A stretch of DNA of 64,000 bases, taken from NCBI RefSeq assembly GCF_019649055.1, contig NW_026570268.1, forward strand, positions 983,241-1,047,240, in the 5' to 3' direction. This DNA is from Paramacrobiotus metropolitanus. Its lineage: Eukaryota > Tardigrada > Eutardigrada > Parachela > Macrobiotidae. Position numbers and translations under genes: made by a program. The notes under the pieces are model-generated. The model saw only the letters and a list, made by a program, of their open reading frames with translations. It was not told the DNA's origin and did not search any database. Positions 53,801 to 62,589 of the stretch are shown here, one piece after another (the stretch's first letter is position 1; each line of letters starts with the position of its first letter).

Positions 53801-56223
53801 GTCTGGCTCTGGATTATCTGTTGAATCCTTCGGTAATGCATGTTCAGTCGGACGGCTTGGTCATCTGTCGTTATCCCGTCACGTAGTTCGAGTAATTGGC
53901 GGGCGATGCGCAAGCTTCGGTGGAGGTCGTTAACTATCTGAGCTCTGTTGGCGATAGCTGGTAAATCTCCACCTTGCGTCATCCTTATGCCGTCGAGGAT
54001 TCGATTTCCGACCTCGATGGCGGCCCGTACATCCGTTATCTGAGGGGTTGGTACGGCTGACGACCTCCGTTCCGCTGCTTCCAAGTTTTGGGTCAGGTGG
54101 TGATGACGGTCGATTCGGTTTTGCGCGTTCTGTATCCTTGTTCGGATGACAATCAGTTCTGCCGTAGTTGCTGGCAGTCCGGTAGTCAAGTACGACTGAA
54201 GTCCTGCCATGTAGTCGCGAATGACCTTCCCGTTATGTTCGAGGGCTTGCCATTCGGGAGTTCCGGCCTGTGTATCTTCCATGACCGCGCCCATTCGTTC
54301 CACGACTATTCCAGCCATTCGTAAGAATGCCCGTAGCTCCTGCAGTGTTGGGAGTGGCAATACAGGTGGTCCTTGTGGGACCTGCTGTATCGGGTTCGGT
54401 TGGGGGGCCGGTACCATTATTGGTGGCACATCCGAGCCGACATTCACCGCTATCATTTGTTGGGGTTGACTCGTCGGGACGGCCGCTGGTTGGGTCGTCG
54501 TCGGTTGGAGTGCTCGGATTTCGTTCTCCTTCTCCATATATTTCTTTGTCCAGTGGTCAATCAGTTCGAGATTGCCCTGGACGGCTTGGGAGTAATGTTC
54601 CTTAGTTGGGTCAAGAGTGGCCAGACGTTCCTTCGTCTCGTCTATCTGGTGGAGGTATTCGCTACGCTTTTGCGCTAGGGCGTCCAGCCGAGCTAATCGG
54701 ATTTCCTCATCAATCACCGCCTGTGTGGTCGGTGCTGAGACTCCGGACGAGCGCAAGTTTCGTTCCTCGGCTCGTATCTTCCTTTCCAGATGGGCAGCTG
54801 AGTCGGTTAATTGTCGTTCTTCCCGCTCTATCCGTCTTATCTCGGCCGAGTAGTTCTCCGATGCATGGGGGATTTTTGAGTAACTCATTCGGAGTTTAAC
54901 TGCCTCCTTCATCGCATCCTCCTTTTGGATACGGAATTTTCCGATCTCCAACGACGGTGTTCGGCCAGGCACTTGTTGGCCTGCCGAAGTCGACGGAGTT
55001 GGCTGGGACGTCGGTACGACAACCTGTGTGGTTATCGAGAAAGGGTCTGGTTCTGGGTCTCCCAGTCTCTGGGCCACATTTCGAGCCACCGCTTGTTGGC
55101 AGATCCGGAGAGATTGCTGTTCCCTTTGATAGAGCGTCTTGGTAGCCTCGTTCAGCCGTGTCTCATTATAAGAGAGCTGATTTAATAGTGCCGCTCGATA
55201 GTCGGCGTGGCTTGGATCCATCTGCGAAGTCTGCGTCAACGCGTGGCTAATCGTGTCTATGTGAGCACGAGCCAATTTCGCTTGTTGGCGGAGTTCCTCG
55301 TCGGTCCTTCCGTTGGTGTTAATTTCTTGGACGACCACTAAAGGTGGAGGCATCGACGTTACGACCTGTGTGGCCGTCGTCGAAACAGGCACTTGTTGGC
55401 TCTGTCCTCCGACCTGACTTCTGTGCTGATTCAGCCGGTTTAATAAGTGGGCCGTCGCGTTCGGATCCATCCAGGAGCTTTGTTGTCCGGGTGGTCGGAG
55501 ACGAGTCGGCGAAGTCGGTGGCGTAAGCAATATCGGCCTTGGTGGCGAAAGTGTGCCATCCGGGTTGACCATGCTGATCGTTGCGATTTGTGGGGGTGGC
55601 ATTCCTGACGTTGGCGGGATTGATGCAAATCGCATCGCCGGTGGAGTGTATGGGAAACTACTCGGCGCCAATGTGGGCGTCGTGTAGATCGGACCGGCTA
55701 TGTTAGCCATCCCTGGCGCCATTGTGGGCACCATGTAGACCGTTGCAGGCGTATTCGCCATCCCTGACACCATTGTCGGTGACGGGTAAGCTGCTCCGGT
55801 CATCATTGTTGATGCCGAGCTGGTCGGTCCGACTATTGTTGTCGGTTCCGACCACTGATACGGTGGCATTTGACCATGTGGGTCTGCTGCCATTACCGGA
55901 GTCGTTTGACTCGTTCCAGTACCGAGATTCCACAGGCAGCCTGTGGTATCGACTGCTGTGTTCGGTGGCAAAACCTGCGGCGGTATCGCTCCACGTTGGG
56001 GCCCGACCGTAAGACCTGCTAACACATTAGCTGTTAAGTTAGCACTAGGGTTATCTACCTGCGGTAAGGGCGTCTGTGTGGCCGACCGCGAATTATCCGA
56101 TCGCGATGTCGAGCGATGACTCGTGTAAGAAGTCGGGTAGGGCTGTGATCGGTTCGATCCGCTGCCACTACGTCCGCTATTTGATCCGCTGGAAGGTGGG
56201 TCGTGTCGGTGACGGCCTGACAT
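50809..56223 (-). CDS. Element 2 ORF of 1804 aa with repeated helical units, unknown
   Basis: The largest frame in the window, starting about 0.5 kb after the integrase frame ends. The first 350 residues are Pro/Thr/Ser/Gln-rich. The rest is largely helical, with coiled-coil-like stretches (RIEREERQLTDSAAHLERKI, YREAVEVMEKLGKRLRELD). A unit of the type INDLIAHIGLTEDLTRYGLP recurs at least four times (also INDFTTHIELVENLIRSGMP, TAELTSRIELLKNLTQSGVV, MNDLMAYLKKADILMGKSEP) with spacing near 100-200 residues. No catalytic motif was recognised. A structural or particle protein is conceivable but speculative. Confidence 0.6.
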   Translation of the reverse strand: MSGRHRHDPPSSGSNSGRSGSGSNRSQPYPTSYTSHRSTSRSDNSRSATQTPLPQVDNPSANLTANVLAGLTVGPQRGAIPPQVLPPNTAVDTTGCLWNLGTGTSQTTPVMAADPHGQMPPYQWSEPTTIVGPTSSASTMMTGAAYPSPTMVSGMANTPATVYMVPTMAPGMANIAGPIYTTPTLAPSSFPYTPPAMRFASIPPTSGMPPPQIATISMVNPDGTLSPPRPILLTPPTSPTRLRPPGQQSSWMDPNATAHLLNRLNQHRSQVGGQSQQVPVSTTATQVVTSMPPPLVVVQEINTNGRTDEELRQQAKLARAHIDTISHALTQTSQMDPSHADYRAALLNQLSYNETRLNEATKTLYQREQQSLRICQQAVARNVAQRLGDPEPDPFSITTQVVVPTSQPTPSTSAGQQVPGRTPSLEIGKFRIQKEDAMKEAVKLRMSYSKIPHASENYSAEIRRIEREERQLTDSAAHLERKIRAEERNLRSSGVSAPTTQAVIDEEIRLARLDALAQKRSEYLHQIDETKERLATLDPTKEHYSQAVQGNLELIDHWTKKYMEKENEIRALQPTTTQPAAVPTSQPQQMIAVNVGSDVPPIMVPAPQPNPIQQVPQGPPVLPLPTLQELRAFLRMAGIVVERMGAVMEDTQAGTPEWQALEHNGKVIRDYMAGLQSYLTTGLPATTAELIVIRTRIQNAQNRIDRHHHLTQNLEAAERRSSAVPTPQITDVRAAIEVGNRILDGIRMTQGGDLPAIANRAQIVNDLHRSLRIARQLLELRDGITTDDQAVRLNMHYRRIQQIIQSQTGGTEQQVPQLRYHAMALQIGQDDQTTEVWKTILDGKEALQAIYGRIANGIQNPTDLDPVRKINDLIAHIGLTEDLTRYGLPTTEVDKHRLRTAMDQVKTAVLMEKSPTSQTDNVQPTTLQPGAIRTSPISSPPPLPTTQVDSGAHPPNTQVFDPARLRTLETLKRRRDEATNQSNTIRERMQNLPTSGADHPQKFQVLLNQYKQVSDSLTELDKLIQVEQHMIQLTATPRSAKTTQALATPAVDGEKTFADAKAAVEEAKQILTKVYERSRQGLERFALQKINDFTTHIELVENLIRSGMPQTLAHQQLVQPGVELLSKLNADNRSILTLPSTTTTQAVTSTLPSTELVIKYARSKIQLAEDLLKRVQRRAKRGLEHNVPRTTAELTSRIELLKNLTQSGVVESEAHLQQVVQATDQLVEYERSQRRPADSDTETSDALPSTSSAMEMHSAMRKSRREKMAGIITDGWNLLEHLQRSFVNETPSDPETLKVARQKMNDLMAYLKKADILMGKSEPTEADERQLRSVVERITEILDAEPAYSKRIPTPSPPRRAAPTTTAVMTLVGTTPMENPIANMDIITQAGQDLADIFFHRLSGTLTEQEETDLTRIDRALRLELDWADTLGSWEIPPPGPNRDRLIEALQSVIDYVKQYLANPNKAGAPVPARERTPSPVPSVGLDVELPFTEAVEQKEVNIGEVEDQYREAVEVMEKLGKRLRELDPNNATENRMRDALDQQYTICSRRVEDLWKVLEANPQRVQPTSTQSQPTTSQQPPEPTMAEQRAELDQRLARAKKIAADLQRQVDSMDGTDPTIRNIRTAIGDQLKISQMHVQDIEAEYDMLRRKWMTDKTRQERLERYRKETQQGASGSQQPNTSSQPTSTAARIQLQPTSTMSLAQSKPMEMADRPMSPATEARIMEAIPDTDELPSTVAPHIVKLLARVAELITEMRARRNFCVDNSQEANDLDRDILAWGNNARFIRRLCHPDAPKRPGLDNT

Positions 56224-56770
56224 TGTCGCTTGCTGTCAAGGAAAGGAAATACGGCGCGTTAGAATTCTACCAACTCCCGTACATTCAACTGAAGATGTTC
56301 CGGTCAACTGAAGAGGTTCCATTTCGACACCAAAGGTCCATCTATACCTAGCTACTGTTAAGCTACCTAAAACTTATTCTAAGTTTTACGCCTATGGCCC
56401 TATGACTGAGTCTGTTCTGTTGTGACTGCTGTTTTGGGTGTCTTGGATTTAGCTGTTTTGACTGGTTTCTCCGAGTCTGCCCGTCCTTCGGTAATTCGTT
56501 CGAGGATTTCCTTATGGGCTTCATCTTCAGCGACTTCTGTTTCTTCCAGCATCTGTTGTGCCGTCAGCTTTGGTTTCTTAGCTGTTCCGTACTTCCGTTT
56601 CGGCTTAGTCGGTTCGACTGCCTGGTCGGCTGCTACGACTTCCGTGGTCGGCGCCGATGTACTAGGTAAGTCGACCTTCCGCTTCGTATACTTGCGCTTT
56701 GGCTTGGTCGGTTGGACTGCCGAGTCGGCTACAACGGCCTCTGTGGTCGGTGCCGACGAGTCGGTTTGCT

Positions 56771-58546
56771 TTACCGTCCTCTTTTCCGAGCTGGCTTTGT
56801 TGCCGACTTCGGTTCCTCTGTTGGTTGGTTGGCTGGCTGGACCGGCGTTTCCGACTTATCATCCGACTTCTTCGGTTGCTCGGTGGTCGGCTGAGCTTTG
56901 TGCTCGTCGACTTCCTCCGAGGTCGGTGCTGGGTCGGCAGCTATCACATCTTGCTTCTGAAGTTCCTTCAGTGCAGGTGTCTCGAAGTCGGTCGGAGGTT
57001 TCTTCCGAGGTCGACCTCGCTTGTTCTTCACCTTCGGTTCGGTTTTATCCGCATCGTTGGTCGGATTCGAAGGATTTTCGACGGTTTCTTCCACTTTCTT
57101 CTTCGGCTTCCGAGTAGCCTTCCCTTCTGTCGGGTCGGCTACTGGGCCGGTTGACCGAGTTGCTGGTCGACTTGTCTCGACTCGGCAATGTTTAACTCGG
57201 TCGACGGCTACCGTATCTTCACGTCCGTCTTCGCATCGGAGGAGCAAGTTGTTTGGGCCAACATAGTTGATGACCGTCCAAACTCCATCATAGCGTTCCT
57301 TCCGAGCTGGGTCCTTGGTCGGGAATTCCACCGTTACCTTGTCCCTCGGTTTGAAGGTCGGATTCGACTTCTTCTTATTGTAATGCTCGGCGTTCCGTTC
57401 GAATGCTTCATCAATGTTGATGCGAGCAATCTCGTGCGAGCGTTGAAGTCGTTCCTTTATCCGTCGGATATATTGTTCTTTATCCGTAAAGGTTTCCGGT
57501 GTATTCGTTCCGGCCACTATGTCCTGTGGCATGGTCATTTGTCGACCGTACATCATGTAGAACGGTGAGAACTTAGTCGCGGCATGGACGGCTCGGTTCA
57601 TTCCGCAGACGACATAATCCAAGGCTCTGTGCCATCGGTGTCCGTCTTTTACATCGCAGAACTTCCTTATTCCGTCCCAAATCGTTTGCATTTGCCGTTC
57701 GACTTGTCCTTGTCCTTCCGGATGATGGGCAGTTCCGAGCGTATGTTGGATGCCGAAGATCCGTGCGACCTTAGCGAACGTCTTCGCTGTGAAGTGTGTC
57801 CCTCTGTCCGAGTGGATGAAGGTCGGCATTCCGTACTTCAGTAGGACGTCCTTGACGAAGAACCGTTCGAATTCCCTCGCGGTATTCGTCTTCGTTGCTC
57901 GGGCTACGGTGAACTTTGTCAGCTGGTCGGTTACCACTGCGATGTACTGGTATCCCTTCGTCTCCGTCCGAGGAAGAGGACCTTTAAAGTCCGCGTATAT
58001 GCGATACCAGGCTTCACCGACTTCTGTCTTTTGAAGTTTACCCGGTGGTGGACATCGTTGTTTGTTCGCCATGATGCACTGTCGGCATTTCTCGATGTAG
58101 GCGATGGCGTCGGTATTCATCCTATTCCAAAAATAGCGCAACTTCAGCGCTTCGATCGTCTTCTCCCGTCCGAAATGGTTTCCAGTTTTTCCATCGTGGA
58201 GTGATCGGATGATTTGATTACGCATAAAGAGTGGTACGACGAAGCAACGTTCCAACTTTGTGTTGATCGTCTTCAGTCTGTACAGTACTCCTTGCGCCAT
58301 CTGGTAATGTTCCAGATGTTTCGACTTGTGGTCGAGTTTCTCTGGATTCTCCAGTTCGTCAATGATTTTGCGTAGCTGCGGGTCTCGTAACTGCGCTTTC
58401 CGAAGTTCCGAGTTCGGTTCGGGTGGAGGTGGGAGTGTCTCTTCGACTTCCAACTCGTCGTCTTCCGCCGTGTTGACGGTCCGAATGGTCGGTTCCGGTG
58501 TCTCCGGTGCTGGTATGTTAATGACTCGGACCTCTGTGGTACTCAA
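56771..58546 (-). CDS. int: Element 2 integrase with AT-hook tail
   Basis: Numbered from the codon at 58,546. An HHCC zinc domain is formed by H117, H124, C154 and C157. The catalytic core has D186 (YADFKGP), D247 (HSDRGTHF) and E283 (GQGQVERQ), a DD35E spacing. A C-terminal module around VWTVINYVGPNNLLL resembles the GPY/F domain of Ty3-type integrases. The tail (from about 460) is charged and has KRGRPRKKP, an AT-hook-like motif. The frame is open upstream of 58,546 and appears to connect to the RNase H frame through a one-base break. After the stop at 56,771 another frame continues the tail (two PTKPKRKY repeats) to about 56,420. Confidence 0.9.
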   Translation of the reverse strand: MSTTEVRVINIPAPETPEPTIRTVNTAEDDELEVEETLPPPPEPNSELRKAQLRDPQLRKIIDELENPEKLDHKSKHLEHYQMAQGVLYRLKTINTKLERCFVVPLFMRNQIIRSLHDGKTGNHFGREKTIEALKLRYFWNRMNTDAIAYIEKCRQCIMANKQRCPPPGKLQKTEVGEAWYRIYADFKGPLPRTETKGYQYIAVVTDQLTKFTVARATKTNTAREFERFFVKDVLLKYGMPTFIHSDRGTHFTAKTFAKVARIFGIQHTLGTAHHPEGQGQVERQMQTIWDGIRKFCDVKDGHRWHRALDYVVCGMNRAVHAATKFSPFYMMYGRQMTMPQDIVAGTNTPETFTDKEQYIRRIKERLQRSHEIARINIDEAFERNAEHYNKKKSNPTFKPRDKVTVEFPTKDPARKERYDGVWTVINYVGPNNLLLRCEDGREDTVAVDRVKHCRVETSRPATRSTGPVADPTEGKATRKPKKKVEETVENPSNPTNDADKTEPKVKNKRGRPRKKPPTDFETPALKELQKQDVIAADPAPTSEEVDEHKAQPTTEQPKKSDDKSETPVQPANQPTEEPKSATKPARKRGR

Positions 58547-58560
58547 GTCATCCCAGTCGG

Positions 58561-59652
58561 TTATGACATTGCATCCGGGGAGAACCGGTGGAAGGGGATT
58601 TTCGGTGGTTCCTTCAGATCCTTCTTCCTTTTCTTTGAGGCATTTGCCTTCAGACGTCTAAGAGTCCGTATTGTGCAGACCTTGATTTCGTCCTTGAAGT
58701 CCTCGAAGTTGGGGACTTGGTCCAACTCTTCGTGTGGATCTTTGTCGTCACTACGTTCGAGTGGCCATCTCGACAGGGCGTCCGCATTGTCGCAGAAAAC
58801 TCCTGGCTTATACTCGATGGTTATGTCCCGTCCTTGTAAAGCCAGTGCCCATCTCGTTAGTCGAGGGTTGATGCCAGGTCGGTTTGACTCGCATCGGAGC
58901 AGGTTCTGCAGTGCTCGGTGATCCGTTCTTACGGTGAATGGTCCGTGGTCGATGAAGTGCTTGAATTTCTGCACGGCCCATACCACGGCCAAGCATTCCC
59001 ATTCGGTAACTCCATAGTTGAGTTCCGGTCCACGTAGGACTCGACTGGCGTAGGCGATTGGGTGATCGTCTTGTGAGATCACCGCGCCAAGTCCGGCTCC
59101 GCTTGCGTCACATTCGATGACGGTCTTCTTGGTCGGGTCGAACTTCGCCAGTACAGGTGCTTCGGTTAGCGCCTTCTTAATGTCGTTGAACTCAGCCGTG
59201 TGGGCTTCCGTCCAATCGAGCTTGATATTCTTATCCTTCCGGAGGAGCTCGTACATCTTTGCTGTCTTCTGAGCGTATCCTCGGATGAATTTCCGGTAGT
59301 AGTTGGCCAGTCCGAGGAACGACCTGAGTTGCCGTTCGGTTCTCGGGCAGCTTTGTTCTGCGATACAGGCCACTTTCTCGTCGTCGGTCTGGACTCCGTT
59401 TTTACTGAGAACGTGTCCGAGGAACAGCAGTCTGTCCGTTCCGACCTCGCATTTGGAGGGTTTGACCGTAAATCCAGCATCACGGAGGCATTCGAGGGTT
59501 GCTCGGAAAGCCTCAAGGAAGTCTTCGAACGTTTTGCCGAAGAAGATGATATCGTCAATGTAGGCGAACACACCCTTCTTCCGAGCTGATGCCGTGATCT
59601 TGTCCATATGCATTTGGAAAGTTGCTGGTCCGTTGCAGACTCCAAACGGCAT
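58561..59652 (-). CDS. pol: Element 2 reverse transcriptase (C-terminal part) and RNase H
   Basis: The frame begins at the conserved MPFGVCNGPATFQ and contains the RT active site YIDD (FAYIDDIIFF), the LGHVLSKNG and SFLGLANYYRKFI motifs, then a Ty3-type RNase H: TVIECDASGAGLG, TEWECLAVVWAV, VRTDHRALQ and NADALSRWP supply the D, E, D and D residues. It is cut from the N-terminal half of RT by a frame break near 59,655 and from the integrase by another near 58,570-58,600. Gag and protease lie upstream. Protein content is full, but this copy could make it only with frameshifting. Confidence 0.92.
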   Translation of the reverse strand: MPFGVCNGPATFQMHMDKITASARKKGVFAYIDDIIFFGKTFEDFLEAFRATLECLRDAGFTVKPSKCEVGTDRLLFLGHVLSKNGVQTDDEKVACIAEQSCPRTERQLRSFLGLANYYRKFIRGYAQKTAKMYELLRKDKNIKLDWTEAHTAEFNDIKKALTEAPVLAKFDPTKKTVIECDASGAGLGAVISQDDHPIAYASRVLRGPELNYGVTEWECLAVVWAVQKFKHFIDHGPFTVRTDHRALQNLLRCESNRPGINPRLTRWALALQGRDITIEYKPGVFCDNADALSRWPLERSDDKDPHEELDQVPNFEDFKDEIKVCTIRTLRRLKANASKKRKKDLKEPPKIPFHRFSPDAMS

Positions 59653-62029
59653 ACGGTTGAAATCGCCACATGCCTTCGGGTGTTACGAAGGTCGTGTAGT
59701 CCTTGGACTGTTCATCCATGGGAATTTGCCAAAAGCCGGACTGACAGTCTACTTTGCCGTAGTATTCCATTCCGGCACATCGGTCCAGTAGCTCGTCCGG
59801 GTTCGGTAGTGGGTAGTTATTCTTCTTCGTGACGGCATTCAACTTGATATAGTTGATGCAGAAGCGTGTTCCTACCGTGCCGTCTCCGTTCCGTTTCGCG
59901 GCTAAGACGACGGGGAAGCTCCATGCAGCCGATGACGGTTCGATGACTCCTTGGTCGAGCATCTCTTGCACGTGTTTTTGGATGAATTCACGTCCCTTCC
60001 AGCTTGTCCTGGTGGGGTTCATCTTAATTGGCTGTGCGCCCTGGACGTCAATGGTATGTGTTACCCCTTTGACGTCTCCGTAGGGTTTCTTCGAGGTCGG
60101 AAATACGGTCCGGTAATCCCATGCAACTGCCTTCAGTTTGGCTAGTTGCTCGTCGGTTAAGTTTTTACCGAAGTTCATGGAGTCGATGATTCTTCGTCGC
60201 TCCTCTTGGGATTCCGCGTCTTCCTGCTCGACTTCAGCCGTGTTGACTCGTGCTTCTTCGACTTTTTGGTCGTCCGTCATCATGGTAAATGCTTCAGCTC
60301 GGCCCATCTGGGCACCTTTGCGTAAGGTGACTTCCCGATGGGTGTGGTTGGCCACCATGATGGTGAATCGTTTCCCATCATGCTTGGTTACGCCGTCCAT
60401 GAATTCGATTCCGTCTCGTTTGGGGTCGGATTCACCGAGGTACATTAGTTTTTGGTCCTTGGATACCGGTACGTCCAGGACGACTTCTACCATGGTTACG
60501 GCTCGAGGAATGAGTTTGACCTTCCGTTGGGCTCGGACTCCTGTTGCCTCGAAAACTTCGAATTGGGGTTTTGGCTTCGCTTCCCGAGTCGGGGGCCAAG
60601 TCTTCGCCACTCTGTGTGGGAGTTCCCATTCGACGAATGCATTGTTGATTTCCGGTTCATAGACATCAGCGTATTGCATATGTCCGAGTCGAACACCTTT
60701 CTTCAGCACCTTTGTTTGGTGAGTCGTGTTCTGAATGTTTATCCAGGCCGTGTCGTTTGTCGGTCGGATGTCGATCTTGGCTTCGATTGGCCGGATAGGT
60801 CGGACTACCCGTTGTAGGGTAGAGAAGTAAATTGGCCTTCTCGGGTCCATTGGTTTGGCCGTCCGCACCTTAATCGAACATGTTGACCATGGTGGGAGAG
60901 AGACTCGTTCGCTGTTGAAGACGACTTGTCGGTCTAGCGCTTTCGTCTCTACGTGGGGATCCAGCTTTAGGTGGTGGACTTCTGGGCATTTGTTGTCCAG
61001 GTCCAACTCCTCGATCGTCGTTACTTTGGCGACTCGTGCCTTCCATGTGTTGAAGTGCTCCGACTTCTGTTGGTCGGTTAAGTTAGCCAAGGTCGGTTGT
61101 TCGGTTGACAACTGCTGGACGACTAAAGTTGGAGGTCGGAGATCGTCTTCCTCCGGTTTACCTCCTCCGAATTCCCACAAAGCCTTAAGTTGGTCGAGTT
61201 CCTCCTGTTGTTCGGAGTCGACTGGCTTCGGTTGTTCGGTTTGTTCCGGTTGCTCGACTATAAATTCTGTGTGAACTATAGTCCGCAATGCCGTAGTTAG
61301 CCGTACATCGTAGGTCGGTTCTTCGTCCTCCGATGACGAGTCGTCCGAGTCGTTTATGCTCGGTTTATCCGTCTTACAACGTCGGACTGACAGATCGAAT
61401 TCTTCGTCGTCTTCTTCCTCGGATTCTTCCGAAGGTCGGTTATCGGAGTCGGTATCCGCCGAGTCACTCGTACTCTGTATATCCGAGTCGTCCGACTGGT
61501 AGTCTTCGTTTTCGACGGTTGTTCCGTCTTCCTGTCCAACTTGCGGTATATTGCCGACTTCGACCTGTGTGGTCGTTTCGGCTTGGTCGACTTGCTCCGT
61601 CGGTTGGGTAGGTCGACTTGCTCCGTCCTGGTTCTCAGGGTCGGTTAGCTGTGAGCCTATGTCGCTCAGCCATCGGATGCTCGTCTGTTGGGGCTTCCGA
61701 AAGCGGTCTACCTTCCGTTCCTGTTGCGGAGGTGACGGTGACGACGGTCTGTCGTCCGACCAAGTTAAGTCGTGATGAGCCTTTATGGCCCGTACCACTC
61801 CGTCGATGTTATCCTTGCAGATGGTACACTGATAACGTTTATCAGTTTCCTCCAGGATTATGTCGTCCTGGGGTTTCGCCGGGCTACTCACGAATTGCAC
61901 TGTGGTCGGAGTATGCTCCTCAATTGGCGGCAATGGGTCGGGAACATGTCGCGTTATAGCGGTGTCTTCGCCATACCGTTGCCAGAATGCGGTCGTTGAC
62001 GATTCTCCGTGCAACTGAACTCGCTGCAT
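59555..62029 (-). CDS. pol: Element 2 linker domain and reverse transcriptase N-terminal part
   Basis: The first 600 residues precede RT. They contain a C-x2-C...H-H motif (YQCTICKDNIDGVVRAIKAH, about residue 68-88) that may bind zinc, an acidic Ser/Asp/Glu region, and a globular stretch of unknown type (PRRPIYFSTLQRVVRPIRPI). RT starts at about residue 640 (VTHTIDVQGAQPIKMNPTR) with VIEPSSAAWSFPVVLAAKR, RFCINYIKLNA and KVDCQSGFWQIPMDEQS, the last carrying the first catalytic Asp. The frame leaves RT homology near 59,655. The 824-residue frame is otherwise open. Confidence 0.88.
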   Translation of the reverse strand: MQRVQLHGESSTTAFWQRYGEDTAITRHVPDPLPPIEEHTPTTVQFVSSPAKPQDDIILEETDKRYQCTICKDNIDGVVRAIKAHHDLTWSDDRPSSPSPPQQERKVDRFRKPQQTSIRWLSDIGSQLTDPENQDGASRPTQPTEQVDQAETTTQVEVGNIPQVGQEDGTTVENEDYQSDDSDIQSTSDSADTDSDNRPSEESEEEDDEEFDLSVRRCKTDKPSINDSDDSSSEDEEPTYDVRLTTALRTIVHTEFIVEQPEQTEQPKPVDSEQQEELDQLKALWEFGGGKPEEDDLRPPTLVVQQLSTEQPTLANLTDQQKSEHFNTWKARVAKVTTIEELDLDNKCPEVHHLKLDPHVETKALDRQVVFNSERVSLPPWSTCSIKVRTAKPMDPRRPIYFSTLQRVVRPIRPIEAKIDIRPTNDTAWINIQNTTHQTKVLKKGVRLGHMQYADVYEPEINNAFVEWELPHRVAKTWPPTREAKPKPQFEVFEATGVRAQRKVKLIPRAVTMVEVVLDVPVSKDQKLMYLGESDPKRDGIEFMDGVTKHDGKRFTIMVANHTHREVTLRKGAQMGRAEAFTMMTDDQKVEEARVNTAEVEQEDAESQEERRRIIDSMNFGKNLTDEQLAKLKAVAWDYRTVFPTSKKPYGDVKGVTHTIDVQGAQPIKMNPTRTSWKGREFIQKHVQEMLDQGVIEPSSAAWSFPVVLAAKRNGDGTVGTRFCINYIKLNAVTKKNNYPLPNPDELLDRCAGMEYYGKVDCQSGFWQIPMDEQSKDYTTFVTPEGMWRFQPYAVWSLQRTSNFPNAYGQDHGISSEEGCVRLH

Positions 62030-62466
62030 ATAGGCAAAAGTTGAAAGCCTAGTTCCTGGCAGGGCATTTCCAAAGGTCGTGGGACGGGAAGTCCGTATTC
62101 CATGTACTGTCGATGGATCGGAATTCGTTCATCTTCCCATTCCCATGCTTCGTCCTCTATGTCGTTCATGAGGGCGATTACTGGTTCACACATTTGTTGT
62201 GCGTCCCGTATTTGCTCGTAAGTTACCGCTCCGTTCTGTCGCAGAGTGGTCACCATCTCCAACGTCCGTTGGTCGAGAAAGTGTCGAGCTCCCGAGAACC
62301 AAGTTCGGTACTTTTGTCGTACTCGTTCTAGGTTCTGGGCATCCGCTTCAGCGGGTGCCTCTGGTATCGGGATAGACTTCAGTACCGTCCTTGCCGTTCG
62401 TAGTGTACCGTTGCGTATCCGTTTCTGATAGTGCTCTATCACGTTGTGGAGTGCTAGTTCCTCCAA
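61954..62466 (-). CDS. Element 2 pol linker fragment (170 aa)
   Basis: This frame overlaps the start of the 824-aa frame. A one-base break near 62,030 probably separates two parts of one polyprotein. It is helical and acidic (EQIRDAQQMCEPVIALMNDI) and begins with KSIPIPEA, the peptide also found in element 1's ORF2. It lies between protease and RT. No enzymatic motif. Confidence 0.5.
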   Translation of the reverse strand: MEELALHNVIEHYQKRIRNGTLRTARTVLKSIPIPEAPAEADAQNLERVRQKYRTWFSGARHFLDQRTLEMVTTLRQNGAVTYEQIRDAQQMCEPVIALMNDIEDEAWEWEDERIPIHRQYMEYGLPVPRPLEMPCQELGFQLLPICSEFSCTENRQRPHSGNGMAKTPL

Positions 62467-62589
62467 CAGAGTGCGGTTCGTATCCCGGCAATCGCGGCAG
62501 ATTTTACGTGTGGAGTTCGCCGGGTGATCAAGCCGACTAATCCGAGCTTCGTTTCCTACCGTGTCCGATGCCTCTGGTATCGGGATAGA

